In this document: positions 18,083 through 27,869 of the stretch, piece by piece
Layout of the letters: the number at the start of each line of letters is the position of its first letter
How positions within the stretch are numbered: position 1 is the stretch's first letter
DNA from: an uncultured Poribacteria bacterium
GTDB lineage: Bacteria > Poribacteria > WGA-4E > WGA-3G
DNA: 64,000 nucleotides
Assembly: GCA_951828515.1 (NCBI GenBank)
Contig: OX639992.1
Coordinates: 5,744,217-5,808,216 of the forward strand
Direction: 5' to 3'
Translations under genes and position numbers: made by a program
The notes under the pieces: generated by a model
Databases searched by the model: none
What the model was told of the DNA's origin: nothing
Seen by the model: the letters and a program-made list of their open reading frames with translations, nothing else

Positions 18083-18880
18083 ATGCGAAACATTAAACTC
18101 GTGCTTGAATACGATGGCACGAATTATCACGGCTGGCAGACGCAACCAGACTTGCCAACAATCCAAGGTACAATCGAGGAGAACTTGGCAAAGCTCACCA
18201 AAACCCCGATACAAATCATTGGGGCGGGGAGGACCGATACGGGTGTCCACGCAGAGGGTCAGGTCGCCAACTTCCATACGGATTCACAGATACCTATCGT
18301 CGCATTTCAGAAAGGACTCAACGCGATTCTGTCTCGGGATATCGTCGTCTGTTCTGCAATAGAGGTGTCCACCGAGTTTCACGCCCGTTTCAGTGCAACA
18401 AGCAGGCGATACCGATATACAATTTTGAATCGGGACTATCCGAGCGCACTTCTGCGACAGACAAGTTACTGCATCCAAACAGAAATTGATGTTTCACTAA
18501 CAAATGAACTTTGTCGAATCCTTGTTGGCAAACACGATTTCTCTTCCTTCCAAAAGGTAGGGAGTGACCGGATCAACCCTGTCTGCGAGATTTATGAGGC
18601 ACACTGGTGGAAAGAAGAACCGTACGTCTATTTTGAAATCGAAGCGGATTCGTTCCTGCGCGGTATGGTTCGCGCAATCACCGGCACCTTTTTGGCTTTT
18701 AACAACCAGTTTTGGAAACCCACAAACTGTGCCCAAAATACGAAACGCCAAGATGCTGAGACGGAACTTCGCCGTATTTTAGAAGCCAAAGACCGAGCCG
18801 CCGCGGGAATGTCAGTTCCAGCACATGGATTATCACTCATCCAAGTACAATACAACAACATCTCACAACTTTTAGGGTAA
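18083..18880 (+). CDS. truA: tRNA pseudouridine(38-40) synthase TruA
   Basis: 265 aa, the usual length. It begins MRNIKLVLEYDGTNYHGWQT. The catalytic motif GAGRTDTGVHAEGQ has the nucleophilic Asp52. FSSFQKVGS in the middle and DSFLRGMVRAITGT near the C-terminus are further TruA hallmarks. It converts uridines 38-40 of the tRNA anticodon arm. No strong ribosome binding site precedes the ATG (ATAGGGTGCC), which may mean weak translation. It is a single gene. Confidence 0.95.
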   Translation: MRNIKLVLEYDGTNYHGWQTQPDLPTIQGTIEENLAKLTKTPIQIIGAGRTDTGVHAEGQVANFHTDSQIPIVAFQKGLNAILSRDIVVCSAIEVSTEFHARFSATSRRYRYTILNRDYPSALLRQTSYCIQTEIDVSLTNELCRILVGKHDFSSFQKVGSDRINPVCEIYEAHWWKEEPYVYFEIEADSFLRGMVRAITGTFLAFNNQFWKPTNCAQNTKRQDAETELRRILEAKDRAAAGMSVPAHGLSLIQVQYNNISQLLG

Positions 18881-18963
18881 AGATTTATCGTCTATCGGCA
18901 AAGCAGTATTGGTTCCCAAAAACCCTCTTAACTGATAACCAATAACTGAAGACTGACAACCAC

Positions 18964-19059
18964 TTATAGTGGATTCTGTAATTACTTTTACACCAAAATC
19001 GGTGCGGTTAGAAACCGCACCTACCGGGGAAGTGCAGATATTTTCGGGCTTTACTATAA
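18964..19059. repeat. MITE-like element, family 1, abutting the next gene's ribosome binding site
   Basis: Ends TTATAGTGG (18964) and TTTACTATAA (to 19059), inverted with mismatches. The core is GGTGCGGTTAGAAACCGCACC. The right end overlaps the AAAAGGAG site of the gene at 19072, so the element supplies the whole upstream region of that gene. Confidence 0.75.
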
Positions 19060-19071
19060 AAGGAGTTTTGT

Positions 19072-20085
19072 ATGAACTACAGCCAAGTCTTGAATGAATT
19101 GGAAACCTTAGTTAACGATACCTTCGCACTCTGGGAACACAACCGCGTAGGTTTCCAGTGGCGACACTATACATGGAACCACACCATGCGTGTGCGTGCG
19201 CTGAGCATGGAACTCGGTGAGCGTGAAGGTGGGGATGTGAAGTTGCTTGAAGTCGCTGGCACCCTGCACGACATCACCAAACGATACGACGGCGTTATCT
19301 TGACGGATGACAACGGACAACGCATCCTCGATCATAATGGGTTCTGGTTAAACGAAACGCTCACCCCTGCCGGTCAGAACGTCGTTACCGAACTTTACAA
19401 TAAGCACAACCTGCAAGGCAAGGTACATCACGAATCGGGTGCAGTCATTACCGAGAACATCCTGGGGATGTACGACTTTGAACCTGACTTCGTCCAAGCT
19501 GCGACAGCCGTTGTCCTCGCACACCTAAAACCGATGAATCTCACAGCAGAGGACTTTAAACTCCTCTACAACAGGGTTGAAAACCAGGTCCTCTACGATG
19601 CTGATACCATGGATCCGAATGTCGGTTACACTGCTTTCTTCCGCAACATCCATATCCACTCCTATTTCGCGCTACAACGCGGAAACTTCGATCTTGAGGA
19701 TTACGTCAGGAACCTGCCGCGCTGGATTAATTCCAAGCAGGAATTCGTTGACAAACTATTGACCGAATCTTCCCGTGAAGTTGCGCAAGCGCGACAAGAC
19801 AGAAATCAGCATCTTTTCTTGCAAATGGTAGATGAATTAGACGATATGGAGATAAATCGTAAATACGGTTTGCTGGGTGTGATTGAGTACTTTGTCAGTG
19901 TAACTGAAGACCCGCATTTTCTGAATCAAATTGACTACCTGCAAAACGGGTGGCTTCCACAACGGCGGCAGTGGTTGGCTGAGGAAGAGAATGACGCATC
20001 GGCACGCGACCGCGCCCAAGCCGCAATCGATCGGGTTGACGATTTTCTGACCCTCATGACTCGCGAAAGTAACGGCGAAATTTAA
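19072..20085 (+). CDS. HD-domain metal-dependent phosphohydrolase
   Basis: 337 aa. The HD superfamily metal ligands can be followed: His37 (WNHTMRV), His66-Asp67 (TLHDI), a His pair at 119-120 (KVHHESG), His151 (LAHLKP) and Asp176 (YDADTMD). This is the six-ligand pattern of dinuclear-metal HD hydrolases. About 120 helical residues follow that I do not recognise. The substrate, a phosphoester or nucleotide, is unknown. Translation starts after AAAGGAG. Whatever promoter it has must lie in or above the MITE-like element at 18964-19059. Confidence 0.8.
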   Translation: MNYSQVLNELETLVNDTFALWEHNRVGFQWRHYTWNHTMRVRALSMELGEREGGDVKLLEVAGTLHDITKRYDGVILTDDNGQRILDHNGFWLNETLTPAGQNVVTELYNKHNLQGKVHHESGAVITENILGMYDFEPDFVQAATAVVLAHLKPMNLTAEDFKLLYNRVENQVLYDADTMDPNVGYTAFFRNIHIHSYFALQRGNFDLEDYVRNLPRWINSKQEFVDKLLTESSREVAQARQDRNQHLFLQMVDELDDMEINRKYGLLGVIEYFVSVTEDPHFLNQIDYLQNGWLPQRRQWLAEEENDASARDRAQAAIDRVDDFLTLMTRESNGEI

Positions 20086-20235
20086 GACGCGATGGCTTTC
20101 AACAGAATAGCAATCAGCGACCAGCAGTCAGGAAGTTCGCAAGTGTGCTAAAGTTAGGACTTTCCAACTTCGCAACTTTTGATGGGATCTGAAAGCTGAG
20201 AACCGACAACTGACAGCCATAAAAGGAGTTTATGT

Positions 20236-21099
20236 ATGAACACCCCAACAACAAGCGAACAGACGGACATCGCCCAAATCCTCTATCCACCGGACCTTTA
20301 TCGTTTCGATACCGCTGCCGAAGGGATTTCTGGTGGGTTTTCAGCCGTAACCGAGGCAGACATCGAATACTTTCATCGGCACGGCTATCTCGTCATCAAC
20401 GACGCCTTCAGTCCTACCGAAGTCGAGGACGCATTGGCAGGCATGCTCCATCTCATGGACGGGAAGTGTCCTGATTTCCGAGCGATTCAATTTGAACCGA
20501 AACTCGTCAAGCAGAAGGATGAATTGAAAGGCCAAGAACGTCGGGACGCCATCAGGAAAGTCTTCAATTTCGTAGAATATGAACCGCGCCTGAACGCGAT
20601 AGCAGCCCATTCAGGACTCTTCGATGTGCTTGAACAAATTATGGGGGATACGCCTGAACTGTTCCAAGACATGGCACTCGTCAAACCGCCGCGTCACGGA
20701 TCAGAAAAGCCGTGGCATCAGGATTGCGCCTACTTTAACCTACCGGAGGGAACAACGGTTGTTGGTGTATGGGTTGCCTTAGACGAAGCCACGCCTGAGA
20801 ACGGATGCTTGCACGTTATCCCCGGCTCAAACAACGAAGGACCGATGATCCATTTCAAACGTCGGGATTGGCAGATATGTGATACAGATGTACCCGTAGG
20901 TCGAGATACGATGGTTCCGCTCAAGCCGGGTGGCTGTCTCTTCTGGCACGGGTTGACCCATCACGGAAGCCCTGTGAATCAATCGGAACAACGACGGCGT
21001 GCGCTACAACTCCATTACAAACCGGCGAGTGCTGAGGAGATTACAACACAGGAACGGATGGATGTTTACGGGAGTGAAGGCAAAGAGGTAGATTGTTGA
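20236..21099 (+). CDS. Phytanoyl-CoA dioxygenase (PhyH) family protein
   Basis: 287 aa. Iron ligands are His161 and Asp163 (PWHQDCAYF) and His243 (GLTHHGSP). Arg254/255 (EQRRRALQLHY) fits the 2-oxoglutarate-binding position. The layout, with LPEGTTVVGVWVALDEATPENG preceding CLHVIPGSN, is typical of PhyH hydroxylases. It is shorter than, and only distantly similar to, the member at 13776. The ribosome binding site is AAAGGAG. The next gene is convergent. The substrate is unknown. Confidence 0.92.
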   Translation: MNTPTTSEQTDIAQILYPPDLYRFDTAAEGISGGFSAVTEADIEYFHRHGYLVINDAFSPTEVEDALAGMLHLMDGKCPDFRAIQFEPKLVKQKDELKGQERRDAIRKVFNFVEYEPRLNAIAAHSGLFDVLEQIMGDTPELFQDMALVKPPRHGSEKPWHQDCAYFNLPEGTTVVGVWVALDEATPENGCLHVIPGSNNEGPMIHFKRRDWQICDTDVPVGRDTMVPLKPGGCLFWHGLTHHGSPVNQSEQRRRALQLHYKPASAEEITTQERMDVYGSEGKEVDC

Positions 21100-21264
21100 T
21101 TGGCTATCGGCAGTCAGCCATCGGCTTTCGGTAAAGAGGTTTCTGGTAACACACTCCGCCTGCGATATTCCAAAGCGAGGTTATTTTTACCGAAAACCCT
21201 TTTCGCTGATTGCTGACAGCTGACTGCCTCTTTGCCATCTTACTGACAGCTGACTGCCACTATG

Positions 21265-22317
21265 TTACTTTTCTTGTTCTGGGAACGGTGCGCGGATATC
21301 GTAACGCCCCTCAACAAATACGGGTAACTTTCCACCTTCAACCAGAAGGTCAAGCGGGTTGGGACGTGTTTTTAGTGGGAACGTAACAACGTCCTGGAGA
21401 CGCAATGATTCATAAATCGCCATCAGGATTTCTATCGTGCAAAGTCCATGTCTGCCAGCATTGCGGTGTTCATCGACACTTCCTTCAATCCAGGCTAACA
21501 TTTCATCAAATTGATTCGGTTCACTTTGGCGAGGTTCAATCACTTGCCATCCTGCGGCTTTACTATTGAGCACTTCAATCGCCCCGTTTTCACCACGACG
21601 GAGCTGCCCATCGTCTCCGTAGACGGCATCGCCTCGGAGGACAGGTTCCGGTAAATCGCTTTCGTAGAGGCCACGGATACCGCCTTCGAAGCAGATTTCT
21701 GCCATACACAGGTCTTCAGTTCTTACACGGCGTTCCCAGCGATCGGTCTTGCGTGCGACTTGACCAATGAGCCACAAGGGATCCGGATCACCGAGGATGT
21801 AGCGCATTTCGTCAATTTCATGGGTACCACGGTTCAACAATCCGTGCCCATCGCGACGGAGCATCGCCTGTGGTTGACCGATTGCGCCTTCTTGGATGAG
21901 GCGGCGCGCCTCACAATTTTGGGGGCTGAAACGCCGTTGGTGTCCAACGACCAACTTCACATTGTGCTTCTCACAGGCATCCATCATATCCTGTGCATCG
22001 CCAACAGAAGCCGCCATCGGTTTCTCGGTAATAACGCCGAGTACCCCGCTCTCTGCGGCGGCGATCGTCGGTTCGGCGCGGACACTCTGCCACGTCGTAA
22101 TACTGACGATGTCCAAATCTTCTTTCTCGCACATTTCACCGAAATCGGTATAGCGCGTTTGCAGTCCAAACTCTTCTGCAAATTGCTCGGCGGATTCTTC
22201 GCTGATATCTGAAGCCGTGACAACCTCGGCACGACCTGTACTCATCCAATTATTCGCATGGGAACGCCCCATGCCACCGCATCCAATAATTCCAATACGA
22301 TATGTCTTGTCTGCCAT
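21265..22317 (-). CDS. Gfo/Idh/MocA family oxidoreductase
   Basis: 350 aa from ATG 22317 with an AAAAGG site. A frame open further upstream to 22416 is translated short-repeat DNA (CGGCTGTCGGAAACC type) and is not believed. NAD(P)-binding motif GIIGCGGMGRSHA at residues 8-20, then ITEKPMAAS with the usual EKP Lys, and GHQRRFSPQN in the second domain. These enzymes oxidise or reduce sugars and cyclitols, or take part in multi-step redox. In this genome type such genes sit with PhyH and enolase-superfamily genes, so a role in sugar catabolism is inferred. Confidence 0.9.
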   Translation of the reverse strand: MADKTYRIGIIGCGGMGRSHANNWMSTGRAEVVTASDISEESAEQFAEEFGLQTRYTDFGEMCEKEDLDIVSITTWQSVRAEPTIAAAESGVLGVITEKPMAASVGDAQDMMDACEKHNVKLVVGHQRRFSPQNCEARRLIQEGAIGQPQAMLRRDGHGLLNRGTHEIDEMRYILGDPDPLWLIGQVARKTDRWERRVRTEDLCMAEICFEGGIRGLYESDLPEPVLRGDAVYGDDGQLRRGENGAIEVLNSKAAGWQVIEPRQSEPNQFDEMLAWIEGSVDEHRNAGRHGLCTIEILMAIYESLRLQDVVTFPLKTRPNPLDLLVEGGKLPVFVEGRYDIRAPFPEQEK

Positions 22318-22513
22318 CTGTTTTACCTTTTTATCGGCTGTCGGAAACCATCGGTTGTCGGCTATCAGTAAAGAGCAATTTGCGGCAGTAAGATAATTTG
22401 CAACTGCCACAACCATTTACTGATTGCGACGCAAGCCGCGTGTGGGAAACTTGCGGGACAATGTTGACTGCTGACAACCCTTAAATTAAATTGACGTAAA
22501 TCTTACGAGAATT

Positions 22514-22790
22514 ACATGTTATCAAAAATCACCTATCAATACAAGCGAATTCTATGAAAATAGATAACATGTGTCCTTTTTAACACATCTCTGAAAGCCA
22601 AAAAACCATATAAAGCCATGCCGTGCCTATATGTCTAACAATTAATTGACCGGTACTGATGACGCGATAAGGTTAATGAAACCCTGACATCCCTTGAACA
22701 CAAAAAGCCATATAAAGCCATCCATTGTCTATAATTTGTAACAAATAACCGATTGGCATCGTTTATGCAAGCAGGGTTAATACAACCCAT
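22514..22790. repeat. AT-rich region with inverted and direct repeats upstream of murA
   Basis: ACATGTTATC (22514-22523) is inverted at 22563-22572. CCATATAAAGCCAT occurs at 22606-22619 and again at 22708-22721, 102 bp apart, in two degenerate copies of a roughly 90-bp block that each end GGTTAAT...ACCC. No gene is seen. It could hold operators or promoters of murA, or be a degenerate element. Confidence 0.5.
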
Positions 22791-22826
22791 TACATTCGGC
22801 GACGAAAAATTTGTAAGGAGAAGGAA

Positions 22827-24107
22827 ATGGAAAGATTAATCGTCAAAGGCGGCACCCGACTTCAAGGAACGATCCCAGTCAGCGGTTGCAAAAACGCAGT
22901 TCTACCTATCGCAGTCGCCGCTGCGATCCTCGGTGACGGGGTCAGCGTACTTCACAACGTACCAAATTTAACAGACGTAAAAACCCTCAGTGCTGTGTTG
23001 GAAGGACTCGGCGCGACAACAAAAATAAAAAAATCCTCACTCTATATTGAACCCATAAACCACTTAGAGTACGAAGCCCCTTACGAACTCGTGCGAAAAA
23101 TGCGCGCATCTATTTACGTTCTCGGTCCGCTGGTGGCGAAATTAGGGAAGGCAAAGGTCTCATTCCCGGGTGGATGTGCCATTGGTCCCCGACCGATCGA
23201 CTTGCATATCCGGGGCTTGGAGCATTTAGGTGCAGAAGTCACAGTGGAAAGCGGATACATCTATGCGCAAGCGAAACGTCTCGTTGGCACAGAAATGTAT
23301 CTCATGGGACCGCACGGACCCAGCGTCGGCGCGACTGCGAATATTATGATGGCGGCTACTCTGGCTGAAGGCACCACGGTTATCCGTGGGGCGGCATGTG
23401 AACCGCATATCTCTGATCTCGCTCGTTTTCTCAATGCGATGGGAGCAGATATAGAAGGCATCGGTACTTCTGTTCTGACGATTCACGGTGTCAAGCAACT
23501 GCGTGGGACCGAACACACCGTTATATCCGACGATATTGAAGCTGGCACCTTCATTGTCGCAAGTGCTATCACGAGAGGCGATGTTTATGTCAAAGGGATC
23601 ACACCGCAACAAATTCCGGCTATCTCAGAAAAACTCACTGAAGCGGGTGTCGAATTAGATTGGGATGACAATGGCGTTCGGGTTACAACACCACGCGAGA
23701 TTAGAGGCATTGACGTCACCACAGAACCTTTCCCCGGCTTTCCGACAGACATGCAGGCACAAATTATGGGATTGCTCTGCCTGGCATCCGGGACCAGCAT
23801 TATCATGGAAAATGTACACACAGATCGCTACATCCATGCCGCGGAACTGAACCGGATGGGAGCCGACATCATGCTTGATGGTAGCAAGGCAGTGATTAAC
23901 GGCGTCGGCAGACTCAGCGGAGCACCGGTGATGGCTTCCGATCTGCGTGCGGGTGCCGTCCTTGTGGCAGTTGGAATGGCGGCAATCGGTGAAACCATTG
24001 TGTCACGGGTCTATCACATCGATCGTGGATATGAATCCATTGAGGAAAAACTGAACAATGTCGGAGCGAACATAAAAAGAGTCACAGATAACGGCGAAGA
24101 AACTTAG
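22827..24107 (+). CDS. murA: UDP-N-acetylglucosamine 1-carboxyvinyltransferase
   Basis: 426 aa, full length. It transfers enolpyruvate from PEP to UDP-GlcNAc, the first committed step of peptidoglycan synthesis. Active-site Lys22-Asn23 (SGCKNAVLPI) and Cys117 (FPGGCAIGPRPID) are present. The Cys form is normally fosfomycin-sensitive. TDMQAQIM in the second half is the other family hallmark. The ribosome binding site is AAGGAGAAGG. hisD follows after 76 bp on the same strand. Confidence 0.97.
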   Translation: MERLIVKGGTRLQGTIPVSGCKNAVLPIAVAAAILGDGVSVLHNVPNLTDVKTLSAVLEGLGATTKIKKSSLYIEPINHLEYEAPYELVRKMRASIYVLGPLVAKLGKAKVSFPGGCAIGPRPIDLHIRGLEHLGAEVTVESGYIYAQAKRLVGTEMYLMGPHGPSVGATANIMMAATLAEGTTVIRGAACEPHISDLARFLNAMGADIEGIGTSVLTIHGVKQLRGTEHTVISDDIEAGTFIVASAITRGDVYVKGITPQQIPAISEKLTEAGVELDWDDNGVRVTTPREIRGIDVTTEPFPGFPTDMQAQIMGLLCLASGTSIIMENVHTDRYIHAAELNRMGADIMLDGSKAVINGVGRLSGAPVMASDLRAGAVLVAVGMAAIGETIVSRVYHIDRGYESIEEKLNNVGANIKRVTDNGEET

Positions 24108-24183
24108 CCTCTTTTGGCACCGCTTGTAAGTTCCTAAGACCTATTTATATACGTCAGAAATAAAGAGGAAGGGTTATTGAAGG

Positions 24184-25482
24184 ATGTTACAAATTGTTGA
24201 GATAGGGACCCAAGAAGCTGAGGATTTTCTCTCAAAGTTGATGGCGCGGGGTAAGCTCACAGATGAAGGTATCTTAAAGACAGTTCGGCGCACTTTGAGT
24301 GATGTGCAATCGGAAGGGGATAAAGCGGTTGTCCGATATACGCGCAAACTCGATGCTCCCCGTATCTCAGCAAAGGAGTTAAAGGTATCCCGAGAAGAAT
24401 TTGGGGAAGCGTATTTAGAGGTTCCGTCCGAATTTATAGACGCAATCACACACGCGAGAACAAACATCGAAAAATTCCACGAGAAACAGTTACGGACTTC
24501 ATGGATGTCAGCAGAACCCAATGGTGTACTGCTTGGACATCTGATTCGTCCCCTAAAGCGTGTTGGTGTTTGCGTTCCAGCCATCAGCCAACTCCTCGTC
24601 TCTTCATTGCTAATGAACGTCATCCCCGCTACCGTTGCGGGTGTCGAAGAAATCGCCGTCTGTATCCCTCCAATGCGAAACCGGGACATCAACCCCTATA
24701 TGCTGGTCGCCGCTGCGGAATGTGGGATCCAAGAAATCTACAAATGTGGCGGTGCGCAAGCCGTTGCTGCGATGGCGTATGGCACCAAGACCATTCCATC
24801 TGTCGATAAAATTGTCGGACCGGGAAACCTGTATGTCCAATTTGCCAAGAAAGAGGTTTACGGACATGTTGATATAGATAAATTAGCGGGACCCAGCGAA
24901 ATCCTTGTCATCGCCGACAACACAGCCGACCCAGATTACGTCGCTGCGGATCTCATCTCGCAGGCGGAGCACGGACCCGAATGCGCGGCGATCCTTATTA
25001 CACCGTCTCTCGGTTTCGCCGAACAGGTCAAATCAGCGATCGAGGTTCAGGGAGAATCCTTACCTCGCCGCGATGAGCTTACACAAGCATTTGCGAACTT
25101 CGGTGCGGCGTTTATCACCTCAAATCTATCCGAGGCGTTCACCCTCGCCAACGAAATCGCACCGGAACACCTGGAACTTCACATTGAAAACCCATTTGAT
25201 TGGCTCGGAGACGTGCATAATGCCGGGGCTGTCCTCATAGGTCCCTATTCGCCAGAAGCCGTTGGAGATTACATTGCGGGACCAAACCATGTCTTGCCTA
25301 CAGGAACAGCCGCACGTTACGCCTCGCCACTCAGTGTTGACGATTTCCTAAAGAAGTCAAGCCTCATCTCATACACCAAAGCGGCTTTAGAGGAGGTCAC
25401 ACCCTCAGTCGTTAAACTCGCTGAGGTTGAAGGACTCGAAGGGCACGCCGCCGCTATGAAAATCCGATTTGAAGAAGATTAA
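24184..25482 (+). CDS. hisD: Histidinol dehydrogenase
   Basis: 432 aa, the usual length. It carries out the last two steps of histidine synthesis (L-histidinol to L-histidine, NAD+, Zn2+). Recognisable stretches are KIVGPGNLYVQFAK, AGPSEILVIAD, SQAEHGPECA (catalytic and zinc residues) and GPNHVLPTGTAARYASPLSV with the C-terminal His-rich EGLEGHAAAM. It is probably cotranscribed with murA. hisC lies 21 kb away on the other strand, so the pathway is scattered. Confidence 0.97.
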   Translation: MLQIVEIGTQEAEDFLSKLMARGKLTDEGILKTVRRTLSDVQSEGDKAVVRYTRKLDAPRISAKELKVSREEFGEAYLEVPSEFIDAITHARTNIEKFHEKQLRTSWMSAEPNGVLLGHLIRPLKRVGVCVPAISQLLVSSLLMNVIPATVAGVEEIAVCIPPMRNRDINPYMLVAAAECGIQEIYKCGGAQAVAAMAYGTKTIPSVDKIVGPGNLYVQFAKKEVYGHVDIDKLAGPSEILVIADNTADPDYVAADLISQAEHGPECAAILITPSLGFAEQVKSAIEVQGESLPRRDELTQAFANFGAAFITSNLSEAFTLANEIAPEHLELHIENPFDWLGDVHNAGAVLIGPYSPEAVGDYIAGPNHVLPTGTAARYASPLSVDDFLKKSSLISYTKAALEEVTPSVVKLAEVEGLEGHAAAMKIRFEED

Positions 25483-25622
25483 GTTGTATTGTTGGGTTTC
25501 GCTATGGCTATTCACATGGATAGGTCATTGAAAAGCAGGATTTTCTTGGTAGACTGAAGGGCACTTGGTCATTCACCGCTCTACCCAACCTACGGGAACT
25601 GTTACAATAGGAGACCCACCAA

Positions 25623-26333
25623 ATGCTTCTCATTCCGCTTAGCCTGCTGTTCCACCTTTCCGATCCTGACATACCCCATGAAAGACCTGTTCCGCTGCCC
25701 GTTGCGACGTTTTCAATTGTAGGATATGACGCAGAAACCGGTGCGCTTGGTATCGCTGTGCAATCCAAATTTTTCGCTGTTGGCTCGGTTGTACCGTGGG
25801 CTGAGGCGGGTGTTGGTGCGATTGCAACTCAATCTTGGGCAAATACGACTTTCGGTCCGAACGGCTTAAAATTCCTTAAAAGTGGACTCTCCGCTGAACA
25901 GTCTTTGGAACGTCTCGTCGCGGAGGATTCGGGACGTGCGACGCGTCAGGTAGGTATCGTGGATGCGAAAGGCAATATCGCCAACTACACAGGAAATGAA
26001 TGTAACGAATGGGCAGGTGCCGTCTCAGGTAAACACTACACGGCTCAAGGGAACATCCTCGCTGGTGAAAAAGTCGTCAAGGCGATGGGCAAAGCGTTCG
26101 AGGAAACAGACGGCGAACTGGCAGATAAGCTAATGGCGGCACTCTTCGCAGGGCAAGAAGCAGGGGGTGATGTTCGTGGACAACAGTCAGCCGCTCTGCT
26201 CGTCGTTCAAGAAGGTAGCGGCTACGGAGGGTTCAATGATCGGTACATCGATCTACGGGTGGACGACGCCAAGAAGCCGATCGAAGAACTCCAACGGTTA
26301 TTGGAGATTCATAAGCAATTGGTCCCCCGGTAG
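25623..26333 (+). CDS. DUF1028 family protein (Ntn-hydrolase-like fold)
   Basis: 236 aa. After about 25 residues it reads ATFSIVGYDAETGALGIAVQ, the conserved opening of DUF1028 proteins, and continues with GVGAIATQSWANTTFGPNGL and SGKHYTAQGNILAG. The family has an Ntn-hydrolase-like sandwich and no settled activity. The extra N-terminus (MLLIPLSLLFHLSDPDI) is hydrophobic and may be a weak signal. A start further in (near ATF) is less likely because the only ribosome binding site (ATAGGAG) precedes 25623. It is convergent with the next gene, 14 bp apart. Confidence 0.85.
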   Translation: MLLIPLSLLFHLSDPDIPHERPVPLPVATFSIVGYDAETGALGIAVQSKFFAVGSVVPWAEAGVGAIATQSWANTTFGPNGLKFLKSGLSAEQSLERLVAEDSGRATRQVGIVDAKGNIANYTGNECNEWAGAVSGKHYTAQGNILAGEKVVKAMGKAFEETDGELADKLMAALFAGQEAGGDVRGQQSAALLVVQEGSGYGGFNDRYIDLRVDDAKKPIEELQRLLEIHKQLVPR

Positions 26334-26347
26334 CACGATCGTCATCA

Positions 26348-26830
26348 TCAACATTGCGATGACGGTTCTGAACCAGATACTTCCATCGATTCATCCAACA
26401 TAAGTATCGGACGTTTAAAACGCGAACGAATCCCGTTTGCAGTGGCTAAGATGGCAGGCGAACGTATAATCCGACGTTCTAACCCGCGCTTTCCGGGAAT
26501 ATCGCTGATGATAATCCCTATCAGTATCGTCAAAAGCCCTTGTCCGGGTAAGGGTATCTGGATAATACCTACAATAACAAGGAGCGCCGCGAATAGATTC
26601 TTTAAGAACTTGAGACTGATCCGCAAAACGGGTTGTCTGATACGACTTGATCGCTTATTCGGCGTAAAATAGTCAGAAGGTAAGTAAGCAATAACCAGCG
26701 TGCAAAAGAGGATACTAACGACAAAACTCGCCACAGAAACGGAGACTAACACCGTCCCATGCGCTTTTAACCATTCAAAGAGGAAGAAGCTGTAAGCTTT
26801 TAACGGATCAATAAACGACAACGAAATCAT
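26348..26830 (-). CDS. Small inner-membrane protein, PGPGW-like
   Basis: 160 aa with two or three membrane segments (about 25-50 and 75-110). The core IPLPGQGLLTILIGIIISD followed by PGKRGLERRIIRSPAIL resembles the PGPGW family of putative transmembrane proteins, whose role is unknown. The name is from recall of the motif. The SDR gene 26844 on the same strand lies 13 bp upstream of its start, so the two probably form one transcript, SDR first. Confidence 0.65.
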   Translation of the reverse strand: MISLSFIDPLKAYSFFLFEWLKAHGTVLVSVSVASFVVSILFCTLVIAYLPSDYFTPNKRSSRIRQPVLRISLKFLKNLFAALLVIVGIIQIPLPGQGLLTILIGIIISDIPGKRGLERRIIRSPAILATANGIRSRFKRPILMLDESMEVSGSEPSSQC

Positions 26831-26843
26831 CTCCTATCGCAAT

Positions 26844-27617
26844 TCATCGGCGCGAAACGGCACCACCATCAACAGTTATAATATCGCCACTAATATAAGC
26901 GGCTTCATCAGAAGCAAGAAACAACACTGCGCCGATATAGTCCCACACCGTCGCCCCTCGTTCAAGTGGAGGTGCGTCTGGTGCAGCAGGCGGTAAATCG
27001 GGTAGCGTGTCATCTTCGGGAAGATTACGAGAAGCATTCATACCTGTGGGAGCCCCACCGCCTGGTGCGATGGCATTCACGGTTATACCGTGTGGACGAA
27101 GCTCCAATGCGAGACTCCGCGTAAGCCTATTCAAGGCGGCTTTACTCACGCAATAACTCAGGACACCGACGTGAGATTCCTCGGCAAAAATAGAGGAGTT
27201 GTTAATGATACGTCCTCGTATCCCTTGAGCAATCATCACTTGAGCTACCGCCTGCGCACATAGCAGACATCCCTTCACATTCACTGCCATTACCGTGTCA
27301 AACTGTTCCGGCGTCACTTCAAACAACGGCTGTCGCCCAAGAATCCCGGCATTATTGAAGAGAACATCAATCCGTTTAAATGTCCCGACTGCAATCTCTA
27401 CAGCTTCCTGAACTTCCTCAGGCACGGTGACATCTAATGGCACTGCGATAGCTTCTCCACCGGCGGCGCGGACTTCAGCGGCAACGGCATCGGCACTTCT
27501 ACCCCCCGCAACGACGACAGAGGCGCCTTCACGTGCGAATGCCAAACACGCCGCTCTCCCAATGCCTAAAGGTCCACCTCCACCTGTTACAAATGCGACC
27601 TTATTCTCAAAACGCAT
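26844..27617 (-). CDS. Short-chain dehydrogenase/reductase
   Basis: 257 aa from ATG 27617, preceded by AAAGGGGAG; an ATG 36 bp upstream has no site. Cofactor motif TGGGGPLGIGRA (residues 11-22), NNAGIL, then the catalytic Ser (NNSSIF), Tyr and Lys (YCVSKAAL), and the AIAPGG turn. The TGGGGPLGIG form has an extra residue relative to the classical TGxxxGIG. The substrate is not readable. It is upstream of the membrane gene at 26348. Confidence 0.92.
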   Translation of the reverse strand: MRFENKVAFVTGGGGPLGIGRAACLAFAREGASVVVAGGRSADAVAAEVRAAGGEAIAVPLDVTVPEEVQEAVEIAVGTFKRIDVLFNNAGILGRQPLFEVTPEQFDTVMAVNVKGCLLCAQAVAQVMIAQGIRGRIINNSSIFAEESHVGVLSYCVSKAALNRLTRSLALELRPHGITVNAIAPGGGAPTGMNASRNLPEDDTLPDLPPAAPDAPPLERGATVWDYIGAVLFLASDEAAYISGDIITVDGGAVSRR

Positions 27618-27661
27618 CCGATTCTCCCCTTTCACACAATTCCTGTTTTTCATTTCTCATG

Positions 27662-27781
27662 TATTATAACCTGAGTTGCCACCTATAGAAAATTCCATCA
27701 GTTTTTTGAGAAAGTTGCGGCATTCACATCTTCGCTCCAGCGGAGCAGTATAATGTTTTAAGTCCAACTCATGTTATAATA
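27662..27781. repeat. MITE-like element, family 3
   Basis: TATTATAACCTGAGTT (27662-27677) matches the complement of 27766-27781 at 15 of 16 positions. CGCTCCAGCGGAGC is an internal palindrome. It shares ends with 17693-17863. Confidence 0.7.
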
Positions 27782-27869
27782 TTTTATCATAACGTCCGTT
27801 TCTTATGCAAAGTTTCACGTTATTTTTTGCCGGAAGAATATGTTCATCGGAGTGCCAACAAATTTACCC

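Noticed and set aside
18563-18862. Frames overlapping truA on both strands
   Set aside because: They are shadows of a well-conserved gene.
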